From Streptomyces sp. Ru71 (GTDB lineage Bacteria; Actinomycetota; Actinomycetes; Streptomycetales; Streptomycetaceae): a DNA stretch of 64,000 nt. The stretch is from contig NZ_PQSS01000033.1 in the NCBI RefSeq assembly GCF_002920535.1, forward strand, positions 1 to 64,000, given 5' to 3'. Position numbers and translations under genes: made by a program. The notes beneath the pieces are model-generated. The model saw only the letters and a program-made list of their open reading frames with translations, had not been told where the DNA came from and ran no database searches. Below are positions 25,004 through 34,227 of this stretch, piece after piece. Within the stretch, counting starts at the first letter, position 1; every line of letters begins with the position of its first letter.

Positions 25004-25786
25004 TCATCCGGCGTACAGATAGGGCGTCGTCGTGGTCAGCGGCACGAAGCCGAGGCGGCGCAGGATGGGACGGCTCTGGTCGGAGGCGTCGACCTGGAGG
25101 TAGCGGTGGCCGAGAGCGGCGGCGGCGCGGGCGCGTCGTGCGACGAGCGCCCGGTAGATGCCCCGTCCGCGCCAGCCCTCGACGGTTCCGCCGCCCCACA
25201 GGCCGGCGAAGTCCGTCCCCGGCACCACCTCCATCCGGGCCGCGCTCACCGGGACGTCGCCGGCGAGCGCGACGACGGCCACGACGGTGTCCGGCGCGTC
25301 GGCGAGCCGGTCGAGCATCTGCTGCCGCAGCCGCGAGGCGTCCGTGCCGAACGCCTTCTCGTGCACCTCGGCCACCAGGTCCACGCCCGCCGCGTCGGTG
25401 ACGGTCCGCAGGTGGATGCCGTCGGGCGGGTCGACGTACTGCGCCACGGCGGCCGTCTCGGCGACCATCAGCGTCTCCTCGGCCTCCGGGGTGAACCCCG
25501 CCGCCATGAGCAGAGCGCCGAGGCCGGCCGGCTCGTCGTGCCCGTACAGCTTCCACTCGAACTCGCGGCCGAGCGCGGTGTAGTGGGCGATCTGCTCGGC
25601 GATCGCGGCCTCGGCGCCGGCCGCGTCGAGGGCGGACCACAGGACGCCGTTCCATCCGTGGGCGGGCGCGACCTGGCGCACCACGTTCCCGGTCCGCTCG
25701 ATCCGGGCGCCGCGACCGTCGGGCCGGGCGTCACGGCGCATCTGACGGTCGTAGTGCGCGCGCAGGGTGAGGTGATCCGTTTCCAT
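25004..25786 (-). CDS. GNAT-family N-acetyltransferase
   Basis: The protein has about 260 residues, larger than a single GNAT domain. The acetyl-CoA-binding part is C-terminal: WGGGTVEGWRGRGIYRALVARRARAAAALGHRYLQVDAS contains the R/Q-x-x-G-x-G/A pyrophosphate loop (RGRGIY). The N-terminal part (about 1-120) has METDHLTLRAHYDRQMRRDA and looks like a degenerate second GNAT half. The ATG at 25786 is behind GGGTGG; farther upstream in-frame residues are not conserved-looking. Substrate is unknown. Confidence 0.85.
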   Translation of the reverse strand: METDHLTLRAHYDRQMRRDARPDGRGARIERTGNVVRQVAPAHGWNGVLWSALDAAGAEAAIAEQIAHYTALGREFEWKLYGHDEPAGLGALLMAAGFTPEAEETLMVAETAAVAQYVDPPDGIHLRTVTDAAGVDLVAEVHEKAFGTDASRLRQQMLDRLADAPDTVVAVVALAGDVPVSAARMEVVPGTDFAGLWGGGTVEGWRGRGIYRALVARRARAAAALGHRYLQVDASDQSRPILRRLGFVPLTTTTPYLYAG

Positions 25787-25945
25787 GCGGCCACCCCAGC
25801 ATCCGGGGACAGCCGGCGGCAACGGGGTTTCGCGCGGAACACCTGCGGCGAGCACTGCCCCCGGTGCGCCGCCGCGCACGCCTGGGCGCTGCGGTGGCCG
25901 CCGGTGGCCGGTGGCCCGGCTGCCGTGGTGGGGCCGGTCGGTCCG

Positions 25946-26629
25946 TCAGCGGCCGGTGCGCGGGCGGAAGCGCCGGTAGAGGGCGGCGCCGCCGAGGACC
26001 AGAGCCGCGCTCCCGACGGCGGCCGGCAGATCGAGGTCCGAGCCGGTGTGGGCGAGGGACGTCACGGTGTGCCGCGGCGGGGTGTGCGGCGCGGGGCGCT
26101 GCTTCGGGGGCGTCGACGGCCGCGGGGTGGGGTGTTCGACGCCGGGCGACGGATGGCCGCCTGAGTGGTTCACGGACGTGTTCCCGGTGGCGGGGTTGCC
26201 GACGCCGACGACGTTCACACTGTTGCCGCTGACGTTCACCGGCAGGTGCACGGGCAGCTGGACGCCGTTGCCGGAGAGCACGCCCGGGGAGCCGGCCGTG
26301 TCCGCGCCGGCCCGCGCGCCGCCGGCCGTACCGGAGCGGGAGGCGCCCGAGGCGCCGGAGCCCGGGCCCGGGCCCGGGGAGCCGGAGTCGGAGGTGTTCG
26401 CGCAGCTGTTGCCCGCCGCCGGGTTGAGCACGCCGGCCACGCTCACCGTGTTCCCGCACACGTTCACCGGCACGTGCACCGGGAGCTGGAGGGTGTTGCC
26501 GGAGACCAGCCCGGGTGAGCCGGCGGCGGTGCCGTCCGCCCCGGAGTCGGCGTACGCCGCTCCCGCCACGGCCATCGCGCCCGAGGCGGCGGCGACGGCG
26601 ATCAGACCGTTTCGGGTAACCCGTTTCAT
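25946..26629 (-). CDS. chpB: Long chaplin, cell-wall anchored
   Basis: The 227-residue protein carries a signal peptide (1-27), two chaplin domains and a sortase signal. Domain 1 (about 35-80) is GSPGLVSGNTLQLPVHVPVN, followed by two Cys (NVCGN and GNSCAN). Domain 2 (about 110-155) is GSPGVLSGNGVQLPVHLPVN, with Ser in the corresponding places. The C-terminus has LAHTG, a hydrophobic helix and RFRPRTGR. Long chaplins are anchored by class E sortase and help coat aerial hyphae with hydrophobic amyloid. I call chpB because in S. coelicolor, as I remember, chpB (SCO7257) lies close to nsdB (SCO7252), as here. The identity as a long chaplin is firm; the paralogue name rests on synteny. Confidence 0.9.
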   Translation of the reverse strand: MKRVTRNGLIAVAAASGAMAVAGAAYADSGADGTAAGSPGLVSGNTLQLPVHVPVNVCGNTVSVAGVLNPAAGNSCANTSDSGSPGPGPGSGASGASRSGTAGGARAGADTAGSPGVLSGNGVQLPVHLPVNVSGNSVNVVGVGNPATGNTSVNHSGGHPSPGVEHPTPRPSTPPKQRPAPHTPPRHTVTSLAHTGSDLDLPAAVGSAALVLGGAALYRRFRPRTGR

Positions 26630-26652
26630 AGGTTCCCTGCCTTCCAGACGTG

Positions 26653-26674
26653 GGTGCGGGCGCTCGCCCGCACC
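26653..26674 (-). promoter_or_regulatory. Perfect hairpin in the chaplin 5' region
   Basis: GGTGCGGGCG-CT-CGCCCGCACC, 24 to 45 bases upstream of the chaplin ATG and just before GGAAGG. It may be an mRNA structure modulating translation or a protein-binding palindrome. Confidence 0.5.
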
Positions 26675-26881
26675 GACTGAAACGCAGACGAAGGGTCCTG
26701 GTTATGGCGTATCGGACGTTCATTGTTTCTTCACCCCATCGAGCGTCCTGTTTGTCGAACAAGCGGTAAAGACGCCCGGCTCCTTGCCCTCCATGGCACG
26801 ACGGGCGGGGCGCGCGAGGCCCGCTTATGGTGGGCGAGGGCGCCGATCCCGGTCCGCGACGGGGCGCCCTGGGAGGCATGG

Positions 26882-28468
26882 ATGCTGTCCGAGGTATCGA
26901 CGCGGTCCGCGGCGATACGCCGCTGCGCGCTCTCCGGAGCCCTGGGGCTCGCCCTGCTGGGCTCCGGAGTGCCGGTGGCGCACGCCGGTCCCGAGCCCGA
27001 TCTGAGCCGTTTCTACGAACAGAAGATCACCTGGGGCAGATGCCAGGGCGACGGCATGCCCAGGGATCTGCAGTGCGGGAAGATCACTGTCCCGCTCGAC
27101 TACGCCCGCCCCGGTGCGGGCAAGCTCGACCTGGCCCTCGCCCGCTATCGCGCGACGGGGCATCGGCGCGGCTCGGTGGTGCTGAACTTCGGCGGGCCCG
27201 GCGGAGCGGGTGTGCCTCAGCTCGCCGAGAGCGGCAAGGACTTCATGGGGCTCACCAACGGCTACGACGTGGTGACGTTCGACCCCCGCGGCGTCGGCCG
27301 CTCCTCCCCGGTCAGCTGCGGCGAGGGCGAGGACGACGCGTTCGCCGCGGCGGCAGGCGACGACGGCCTGGCCGACCCGCGCGCCGCACTGGAGCAGCTG
27401 CGCCGGGCGGCCGCGGCCTGCGCCCGGCACTCGGGGCCGGTGCTGCGGCACATCGGCACGGTCGACGCGTCCCGGGACCTGGACGTGATGCGCGCGGCAC
27501 TGGGCGACGACAAGCTCAACTACCTCGGCTTCTCCTACGGCACCCGGCTCGGCGCGGTGTACGCGACGCAGTTCCCCGACAAGGTGGGCCGGATGGCGCT
27601 GGACGGCGTGGACACCCTGACCGAGCCGCTGGCCCAGCAGGGCATCGCGGGGGCGCAGGGACAGCAGGTGGCGCTGGAGGATTTCGTCGACTGGTGCGTC
27701 AAGGACATCGCGTGCCCGCTCGGGCAGGACGCGCGCTCGGCCCGCGAGCAGGTCGTGAAGCTGGTCCGCTCGATGGACGAGGACCCGGTGCCGAGCGACT
27801 TCGGCAAGCCGTTCTCCGGCCAGGACCTGGTGGGCGCGATCGGGCAGGCGCTGTACAGCACACAGCTGTGGCCGTCGCTGGAGCGGGCGCTGGCGGAGCT
27901 GGTCGAGGACGGCGACACCAGCGGCGTCATGGGCTTCACCTCGGGCGGCTTCGCGCCGCCGGTCCGGCGCGACCCGGGCGACCGGGGCGGCGGTGGGCTG
28001 ACGGACGCCGAGGACGTGCCGCTGGACAACCTGCCCGCGGCGCTGATGGCGATCAACTGCGCCGACGACCCGGACCGCCCCTCCGCCGAACGGCTCACCG
28101 CGGACCTGGGCCGGCTGCGCGCCGCCTACGAGCAGGCCTCCCCCGTGTTCGGCCGGTTCCGGCTGGCGCAGGTGCTGATGTGCTACGGCCGCCCCAAGGG
28201 CACCGACTTCGTGCGCGAGAAGGTCAAGGACCTGCACACGCCGAGGATGCTGCTCGTCGGGACCCGGGGCGACCCGGCCACGCCGTACCGCTGGACGACG
28301 GAGACCGCCGAGCGGCTGGGCTCCTCGGCGGTGGTGCTGGACAACCGGGGTGACGGGCACACCGGCTACGCGTCGTCCAAGTGTGTGCACCGCAAGGTCG
28401 ACGACTTCCTGCTGTACGGCTCGCTGCCGGCCAGCGGCAGCTCGTGCGGGCGGGACGAGGACGACTGA
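26882..28468 (+). CDS. Secreted alpha/beta hydrolase, TAP-like (tripeptidyl aminopeptidase family)
   Basis: The 528-residue protein has a signal peptide (about 1-36, ending VPVAHAG). The fold matches the Streptomyces SlpD/SlpE/TAP group: ITWGRCQG, QCGKITVPLDYARPG, oxyanion NFGGPGGAGVP, nucleophile GFSYGTRLG, and the catalytic His in GDGHTGYASSKCV. The TAP-like C-terminal domain has CYGRPKG and the conserved TRGDPATPYRW. Such enzymes remove tripeptides from extracellular proteins. The ATG at 26882 lies behind GGGAGG; longer in-frame starts do not give a signal peptide. It is divergent from the chaplin gene. Confidence 0.92.
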   Translation: MLSEVSTRSAAIRRCALSGALGLALLGSGVPVAHAGPEPDLSRFYEQKITWGRCQGDGMPRDLQCGKITVPLDYARPGAGKLDLALARYRATGHRRGSVVLNFGGPGGAGVPQLAESGKDFMGLTNGYDVVTFDPRGVGRSSPVSCGEGEDDAFAAAAGDDGLADPRAALEQLRRAAAACARHSGPVLRHIGTVDASRDLDVMRAALGDDKLNYLGFSYGTRLGAVYATQFPDKVGRMALDGVDTLTEPLAQQGIAGAQGQQVALEDFVDWCVKDIACPLGQDARSAREQVVKLVRSMDEDPVPSDFGKPFSGQDLVGAIGQALYSTQLWPSLERALAELVEDGDTSGVMGFTSGGFAPPVRRDPGDRGGGGLTDAEDVPLDNLPAALMAINCADDPDRPSAERLTADLGRLRAAYEQASPVFGRFRLAQVLMCYGRPKGTDFVREKVKDLHTPRMLLVGTRGDPATPYRWTTETAERLGSSAVVLDNRGDGHTGYASSKCVHRKVDDFLLYGSLPASGSSCGRDEDD

Positions 28469-28487
28469 GCACCGCGGCCGCTGCCGC

Positions 28488-29267
28488 TCAGGCGGCGTGC
28501 CCGGTGACGAACCCGTCGATCAGCCTCGTCAGTATGTGCGGCTTCTCCACGGGGAGTTCGTGCCCGGCGTCGACGAGGCGGACCACGGCGTCCGGGTAGG
28601 CCGTCGCCATGCGCAGCATCTGCGCGACCGGCAGCTGGACGTCGTGGCTGCCGTGTACGAGCAGGGTGGGTGTGCGGATCTCGCCGACCCGGTCGAGGAC
28701 GTCGAAGGCGCGCATGGCGCCGTAGAGGGTCATGACGACCTCGCGCGGTATCGCGGCGGAGGCCTCGACGTACCGGCGGATCTCCTCGCGCGGGTGGCCG
28801 GGCGCGAAGGCCCGCTGGATGTTGGCGGCGACGAAGAGCCGGTAGGGCACGAGCGTGGACGCCGCCATCAGCAGGCCCCTGGCCCGGCTGTAGGTCATGC
28901 GGCTGATGGAGTTCACGAGCACCATCCGCTCGACGCGCTCGGGCTGGGACAGGGCGATGGTCTGCGCGATCATCCCGCCCATGGAGTGGCCGACGAGCAC
29001 GCACCGCCGCACCTGGAGGTGGTCGAGCAGCGCGAGCACGTCCGCGGCCAGCTCCGCGATGGTGCCCACGCCCGCGCCGCTGCTCTCGCCGTGTCCGCGC
29101 AGGTCGAGGCGGATCACCCGGCGCCGCTCGGCGAAGTGGCCGAGCTGGTGGTCCCAGCGGTGCCGGTCGGCCGTCCAGCCGTGCACGAACACCAGGGGCG
29201 CGGCGCCGTCGCGGGGCCCCTCGTCGTCGTACGTGAGTGTGGCGCCGTCGACCTCTAGCTGCGGCAT
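28488..29267 (-). CDS. Alpha/beta hydrolase
   Basis: The 259-residue protein is a canonical alpha/beta hydrolase. It has HGWTADRHRWD, the nucleophile elbow GHSMGG, acid loop LVHGSHDVQLP, and the catalytic His in DAGHELPVEKP. The lid region is short. No signal peptide. It is convergent with the TAP-like gene (19-base gap) and divergent from the baeRF-type gene. The reaction could be ester, lactone or epoxide hydrolysis; sequence does not decide. Confidence 0.9.
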   Translation of the reverse strand: MPQLEVDGATLTYDDEGPRDGAAPLVFVHGWTADRHRWDHQLGHFAERRRVIRLDLRGHGESSGAGVGTIAELAADVLALLDHLQVRRCVLVGHSMGGMIAQTIALSQPERVERMVLVNSISRMTYSRARGLLMAASTLVPYRLFVAANIQRAFAPGHPREEIRRYVEASAAIPREVVMTLYGAMRAFDVLDRVGEIRTPTLLVHGSHDVQLPVAQMLRMATAYPDAVVRLVDAGHELPVEKPHILTRLIDGFVTGHAA

Positions 29268-29381
29268 GGGAGTCTCCTGCGAGCAGTCCGGTTACTGGCG
29301 AGTAGCCTAGCTGTACGCCCGGCGCACGTCACCGCCGTCGAGCCGGCGCTCTCGTCCGGACCCGTCCCCGTTACCCCAAAT

Positions 29382-29401
29382 GCCCGATACGCGAATCGGC
29401 C
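29382..29401. promoter_or_regulatory. Imperfect palindrome before the baeRF-type gene
   Basis: GCCCGATACGCGAATCGGCC is an inverted repeat (8 of 10 pairs). It ends just before a TATGGT -10-like box (29403-29408) that lies 6 bases from the ATG at 29415, again suggesting a leaderless message. Confidence 0.45.
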
Positions 29402-29414
29402 CTATGGTGCTGTC

Positions 29415-30503
29415 ATGGAGCACGCACTCAGCCCTGCAACTCTCGCCGAACTGCGCCGACCGCGCCCGTATCCGGCGGTGTCCGTGCTGACGCCGACGCA
29501 CCGCCGGGAACCCGACAACGCCCAGGACCGGGTCCGGCTGCGCAATGTCGTGGCCGAGGCCAAGCGCCGGCTGGAGGCCGATCCGGCGGTCAGCCGGGAG
29601 CGCCGCGCCGAGGTCGCGCGCGAGCTGGACCGGGCACTGGCCGAGGTGGACCTGACCCACGCCGAGGACGGGCTGGTGATCTTCGCCGCTCCCGGTGAGC
29701 ACCAGGTGTGGTCGCTGGCCCGCCCGGTGCCCGAGCGGGTGGTGCTGTCGGACACCTTCCTCACCCGCAACCTGGTCTCCGCCCAGGCCGCCGACCGGCC
29801 GTTCTGGGTGCTGTCGGTCTCCGCCGACCGCGTCGCACTGTGGAGCGGCGGCCACGACCGGGTCGCCGAGGACCGCTCCGGCGGCTTCCCGCGCACCCGC
29901 GACCGGCAGAACTTCGACGCCGAGCGCCAGGAGCAGGTCGGCGACGCCCGGATCCGCGACGAGGGCACCCGCCAGTTCCTGCGGGAGGCCGACACCGCGA
30001 TGGCCGAGGTGCTGCGCGACGACCCCCGGCCGGTGTACGTCACCGGCGAGCAGGCCGCGCTGTCCCTGTTCGACGATGTCGGCACGGTCGCCAAGTGCGC
30101 GGTGCACATCCGGCACGGCGGACTGGCGCACGCCTCGCCCGAGGCGGTGTGGCAGGCCGTACGGCCGGTCGTCGTGGAGCAGCAGCGCAAGACGGCCGAC
30201 TCCGTCGCGCAGGAGCTCGAAGCGGCCCGCGGGCGGCGGGCGTTCGCGGCCGGCCTGGACGAGATCTGGCGCAGCGCCCGTGAGGCCCGGGTGCGGCTGC
30301 TCGCCGTCGAGGAGAACTACCGGGTGACGGTCGTCGATGCCGGCGACCACCTGGAGCCCGCGGCGGACGGCGAACTCGACGCCCGCGAGGACATCGTCGA
30401 CGAGATCGTCGAGCAGTGCCTGGAGACCGGCGCGGACGTGCGGTTCGTCCCCGACGGCTCGCTGGGCGACGCGGAGGGCATCGCGGGCGTCCTGCGGTTC
30501 TGA
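29415..30503 (+). CDS. baeRF3-type (bacterial eRF1-like) protein
   Basis: The 362-residue cytoplasmic protein matches the bacterial/archaeal eRF1-related family (baeRF3). It begins ATLAELRRPRPYPAVSVLTPTHRREPDN, has a mid-domain with FWVLSVSADRVALWSGG, and ends with DIVDEIVEQCLETGADVRFVPDGSL, the latter resembling the eRF1 release-factor-like C-terminus. The family was predicted to act on stalled ribosomes; experimental support is limited. No ribosome-binding site precedes the ATG, which follows a -10-like TATGGT. It appears monocistronic. Confidence 0.82.
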   Translation: MEHALSPATLAELRRPRPYPAVSVLTPTHRREPDNAQDRVRLRNVVAEAKRRLEADPAVSRERRAEVARELDRALAEVDLTHAEDGLVIFAAPGEHQVWSLARPVPERVVLSDTFLTRNLVSAQAADRPFWVLSVSADRVALWSGGHDRVAEDRSGGFPRTRDRQNFDAERQEQVGDARIRDEGTRQFLREADTAMAEVLRDDPRPVYVTGEQAALSLFDDVGTVAKCAVHIRHGGLAHASPEAVWQAVRPVVVEQQRKTADSVAQELEAARGRRAFAAGLDEIWRSAREARVRLLAVEENYRVTVVDAGDHLEPAADGELDAREDIVDEIVEQCLETGADVRFVPDGSLGDAEGIAGVLRF

Positions 30504-30597
30504 GCCGCCGGGTTCGCCTCCCGGGCCGCCTTGACGGCCGTGGCACCCTGGGTCGCGTGCGCCGCCGGGCCGTGCGCACGCGACCGGGGAAGGAGCC

Positions 30598-31632
30598 GTG
30601 GGATACGTGGCAGAGCCGTTGGGTGTGGCCGTACTGGGCGCGGGGCACATGGGGGCCGACCACATACGCCGTCTGGACCGGGTGGTGAGCGGGGCGCGGG
30701 TCGCCGCCGTGGCCGACCCGGACACCGGGCGGGCGAAGGAAGCGGCCGCCGGGATCGACCAGGTGAGCGTGCACGCGGAGGCCGAGGCCGCAATGGACGC
30801 CCCGGGCGTGGCGGCGGTGCTGATCGCCTCCCCCGGCCCGGCGCACGAGGAGGCCCTGCGGGCGGCGTTCGCGCGCGGGCTGCCGGTGCTGTGCGAGAAG
30901 CCGATGGTGCCGGACTCCGCCGGTGCGCTGCGGGTGGTGGAGGCGGAGGCGCGGCTCGGCCGGCGCCTGGCGCAGATCGGCTTCATGCGCCGCTACGACG
31001 CCGGGTACCAGCACCTGAAGTCCCTGCTGGACGGCGGCTCGCTGGGCCGGCCGCTGATGCTGCACTGCGTCCACCGCAACGTCTCCTCGCCGCCCGGTTT
31101 CACCAGCGCCATGCTGGTCAACAGCTCTCTCTCGCACGAGATCGACGCGGCGCGCTGGCTGCTGGGGCAGGAGCTGACCGCGGTGACCGTGCTGCGCCCG
31201 CGCTCCTCGGCGGCCGCCCCCGAGGGGCTGGTCGACCCGCAGTTCGTGCTGTTCGAGACCGAGCGGGGCGCCCTGGTCGACGTCGAGGTGTTCGTCAACT
31301 GCGGCTTCGGCTACCAGGTGCGCTGCGAGGCCGTCTGCGAGGCGGGCAGCGCGCGGATCGGCGAGGAGCACGGCATGGCGGTCACCGCGCGGGGCGGCGC
31401 GGGGGTCGAGGTGCCGCAGGACTACCTGGTGCGGTTCGCGGACGCCTACGACCGTGAGGTGCAGGCCTGGGTCGACGCCATCCGCCGGGGCCGGGTCACC
31501 GGCCCCGGCGCCTGGGACGGCTATACCGCCTCCGTGGTCGCCGAGGCCGGGGTGCGCTCGCTGGAGCACGGCGGGCGGGTGAGCGTCGAACTCGCCCCGC
31601 GCCCGCCGCTGTACGGGCCGGTCAGCCGCTGA
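30598..31632 (+). CDS. Gfo/Idh/MocA-family oxidoreductase
   Basis: The 344-residue dehydrogenase has an N-terminal Rossmann domain (about 10-130; GVAVLGAGHMGADHIRR, EKPMVPDSAGA) and the C-terminal alpha/beta domain. The catalytic Lys is in CEKPMV; QIGFMRRYDAGYQ and SLSHEIDAARW are typical of inositol 2-dehydrogenase-type members. The GTG at 30598 is preceded by AAGGAGCC. Substrate is probably a polyol or sugar; myo-inositol is plausible, not proven. The gene is adjacent to and convergent with the phospholipase C remnant, overlapping by 11 bases. Confidence 0.9.
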   Translation: MGYVAEPLGVAVLGAGHMGADHIRRLDRVVSGARVAAVADPDTGRAKEAAAGIDQVSVHAEAEAAMDAPGVAAVLIASPGPAHEEALRAAFARGLPVLCEKPMVPDSAGALRVVEAEARLGRRLAQIGFMRRYDAGYQHLKSLLDGGSLGRPLMLHCVHRNVSSPPGFTSAMLVNSSLSHEIDAARWLLGQELTAVTVLRPRSSAAAPEGLVDPQFVLFETERGALVDVEVFVNCGFGYQVRCEAVCEAGSARIGEEHGMAVTARGGAGVEVPQDYLVRFADAYDREVQAWVDAIRRGRVTGPGAWDGYTASVVAEAGVRSLEHGGRVSVELAPRPPLYGPVSR

Positions 31633-32403
31633 CGCTGGGCGTGCCCGTCTCCAGGTGGCCGGTGAACCGGCGCGACCAGGTCGCGTCGGAGTCGACCGTG
31701 ACCGTGACGTCGTACCAGCCGTCGCTGTAGGCGACGGCGTTGAAGAAGTCCTCGGCCGAGGAGTTCGCGTCGACGCGGTAGGTCCAGGGGCCGTCGCCGC
31801 GGTAGCGGTTCGCGGTGACGGTGAAGGTCACGGCGGACGCGCCCGTGTTGGCCATCCTCAGATAGAGCGCGAGCTTGCCGGTCCCCGGTTCCACCGCGTA
31901 ACGGCTGCCGGCCTCGGCCGCCTTTCCGGCCTTGGTGGCGTCGCCGGTGACGCGGCGCAGGAAGCGGTTGGGGCCGACCACGGTGAAGTCGTACTTCCCG
32001 TCGCCGTACCCGGTGCCGATGCCGAAGGAGTCGGTGGCGGTGGCGCCGGGAGAGACCGTGTACTGCCAGGGCGTGGTGTCCCGGTAGGCGTTGGGGTGGA
32101 TCGAGAAGTGGGCGGCGCGGGTGGCGGGCGTGCCCTGGCTGGCCAGGGTGAACCAGGCGAGGATCTTGCCGCTCGCCCCGAACTCCAGCCGGTCCAGGTA
32201 GGCGTTGGGCTGGTAGGGCCGGGCGGGTGCCGGGCGAAGCTGCGGTTCTCCTGCATGAGGATCACCACGTGCCGTACGTCGGAGAGGGTGCCGGTCGCCG
32301 CGGAACCCGCCGCGGCCGCGGGCCGGGCCGCGGCGCCCGTCGCCAGGCCCGCCGCCGCGGAGGCGCCCAGGCCCACGAAACCTCTTCGGCTGATCGGTGT
32401 CAT
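31622..32403 (-). pseudogene. Phospholipase C (non-hemolytic type), internally deleted and frameshifted
   Basis: The N-terminus (from ATG 32403) is an intact Tat signal: ISRRGFVGLGASAAAGLATG followed by DVRHVVILMQENRSF, the first motif of bacterial PLC/acid-phosphatase-type enzymes. It is joined after ENRSF directly to QPNAYLDRLEFGASGKILAWF, which belongs to the far C-terminal region. Two beta-sandwich repeats (about 200 residues) then complete the normal end. The junction lies near 32245-32255 and is out of frame. Full-length enzymes have about 650-700 residues, so roughly 400 residues including the whole catalytic domain are gone. The remaining DNA is a remnant, not a gene. Confidence 0.88.
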
Positions 32404-32793
32404 GCCCACCGTCCTCGTCACGGGAGTGCCCCAGCGGCACACCGCGCGCAAGGGTGCACTCGGCGGTCGTCGGGGTCCATACTCATGCGGTGATCGGGAC
32501 GTGAACGGCGGTCGTCCAGCGCGTGCGAACACCTGCGCGTCGAACACGCGCTTGAGTGTCTGCGCGCAGCGCCCGACGGTCCGTCAAGTTGCTTACGCGT
32601 ACTACGATTTGCCCTCGGTGGTGACCTACGCCGATCGCACCGCGAGGTCACTCCGGGAAGACTGTGGCATATGCCAGGAGCACCACCGTATCGTGTGGTG
32701 CCAAATCCCTTACACGGCATCGCGGGCTGTGCAACAGTCGTAACCGGTCCCACCCGTCCGCCTGGCCGTACCGTCCCCGCATCGGAGTGCGTC
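32404..32793. other. 390-base gap without a supported gene
   Basis: Between the phospholipase remnant and the SpoIIE-type gene. It should hold the promoter of the latter and the old phospholipase promoter. The stretch around 32580-32620 is AT-richer (TTGCTTACGCGTACTACG). No ORF with good codon bias is present. Confidence 0.6.
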
Positions 32794-34209
32794 ATGCCGT
32801 CCCATGTCTCCGCGGACCGCCCCTTCGCCCAGCCGCCCTCGCGCGGCTCGGTGGAGGCGCTCATATCGCAGACACGGCGGCTCAAGGGCGACGTCGACGC
32901 CGTACGGCGCGATGTCCAGGGCGACGGCAGCGACCCCCGGGAGCGCTGGCAGCGCGCCCTGTACGACCTCGCCCTGCACCAACTCGACGACCTCGACGAG
33001 CACTTGGCGCAGCTGCGGGACGGCCCGCAGCCCCCCGCGTCCGGGGAAGCGGCCGTCGAGAGGGGCGAGGCCCCGAGCGGTTCCCTGCTCAGCCGGGTCG
33101 GCAGCGCCGAGTGGAACCTGCTGACGGACGAGGCCACCTGGTCCGCAGAGCTGTACCGCATCCTCGGCCGCGACCCGGCGGGCCCCGCGCTCACCCTCGA
33201 CGAACTTCCCTCCCTGGTACTGGAGGAGGACCGGCCCAAGCTGACGGCGATGGTCACGGACTGCCTGATCGACGCCAAGCCGATCGACGGCGAGTTCCGC
33301 ATCGTGCGCCCGGACCGCGAGGTCCGCACGGTGCACATGATGGGCGAGCCGGTGCTCGACACCGACGGCAGCACCGCCTCCATGTGGGCGGTACTGCGCG
33401 ACGTCAGTGAACTGCGCCGCAGCGAGCAGGCGGTGAGCGAGACCCGTGACTCGCTCCGGCGCCGGCAGCAGCAGGCACAGACCGAGCACCGGGTCGCGGT
33501 CGAGCTGCAGGAGGCCGTGCTCCCCCCGTGGCACGGCTCCCTGCGGCTCCCGCACCGGGGCACCGGCTCCCTCGACATCGCCGCCCACTACCTGCCCGCC
33601 CCCGCGAGCGAACTGATCGGCGGCGACTGGTACGACGCCCTGGAACTGCCCACCGGTGAGAGCCTGCTGGGCGTCGGAGACCTCACCGGCCACGGACCGG
33701 CCGTGACGTCCACCATGGCGATGCTGCTCGGCGCCGTGCGCGGCATGGCGATGGCCGGCGCCCAGCCCGGGCAGCTGATGGCGCTGCTGAACCAGTTACT
33801 GGACACCAGCGGCCGGCCGGCGCTGGGCAGTGCCGTCTGCTGCCGCTACCGGCCGGCCGACCGCACCCTGGTGTGGGCGCAGGCCGGACACCCCGCCCCC
33901 GTGCTGTACCGCGCCGGGACGGCACGCAGGCTGCCGCCCCCGGACGGCATTCTGCTGGGCGCCACTCCGACCGCCTCCTTCGGCCAGGCCGAGGAGACCC
34001 TTCTGGTGGGTGACCTGCTCCTGCTGCACACCGACGGACTGGTGCCCGGGCCTGCGGCAACGGACGGTTCCGACCCCCTGCTCGACCTGGCTCCCCGGAT
34101 CGCGGGAGCCGCCGACGCACAGGACTGCGTGCGCGCGGTCGTGGCGGAGTTCGGCGCCCTGGAGCGCCAGGGCGACGCGTGCGTGCTGGTGGCCCGCGTG
34201 GAGTCGTAG
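32794..34209 (+). CDS. PAS-SpoIIE serine phosphatase (RsbU/PP2C type) with a TTA codon
   Basis: The 471-residue protein has an N-terminal helical segment (about 1-90), a PAS-like domain (about 100-205; WSAELYRILGRDPAGPALTLDEL), and a SpoIIE/PP2C phosphatase domain (about 240-470) with ELQEAVLPPW, GGDWYDALEL and GVGDLTGHGPAVTSTMAML. Such proteins dephosphorylate anti-sigma antagonists and activate sigma factors. Codon 335 (33796-33798) is TTA in QLLDT, so translation depends on bldA leucyl-tRNA. The ATG at 32794 follows CGGAG. It is convergent with nsdB, which suggests a developmental role. No partner anti-sigma gene is nearby. Confidence 0.92.
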   Translation: MPSHVSADRPFAQPPSRGSVEALISQTRRLKGDVDAVRRDVQGDGSDPRERWQRALYDLALHQLDDLDEHLAQLRDGPQPPASGEAAVERGEAPSGSLLSRVGSAEWNLLTDEATWSAELYRILGRDPAGPALTLDELPSLVLEEDRPKLTAMVTDCLIDAKPIDGEFRIVRPDREVRTVHMMGEPVLDTDGSTASMWAVLRDVSELRRSEQAVSETRDSLRRRQQQAQTEHRVAVELQEAVLPPWHGSLRLPHRGTGSLDIAAHYLPAPASELIGGDWYDALELPTGESLLGVGDLTGHGPAVTSTMAMLLGAVRGMAMAGAQPGQLMALLNQLLDTSGRPALGSAVCCRYRPADRTLVWAQAGHPAPVLYRAGTARRLPPPDGILLGATPTASFGQAEETLLVGDLLLLHTDGLVPGPAATDGSDPLLDLAPRIAGAADAQDCVRAVVAEFGALERQGDACVLVARVES

Positions 34210-34227
34210 TGCCGTGGCGGGCGCCGC

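Noticed and set aside
28466..28492. CTGAGC/GCTCAG inverted repeat as terminator
   Set aside because: The arms are only six bases with a 15-base loop, so a hairpin is possible but weak; not reported as a terminator.
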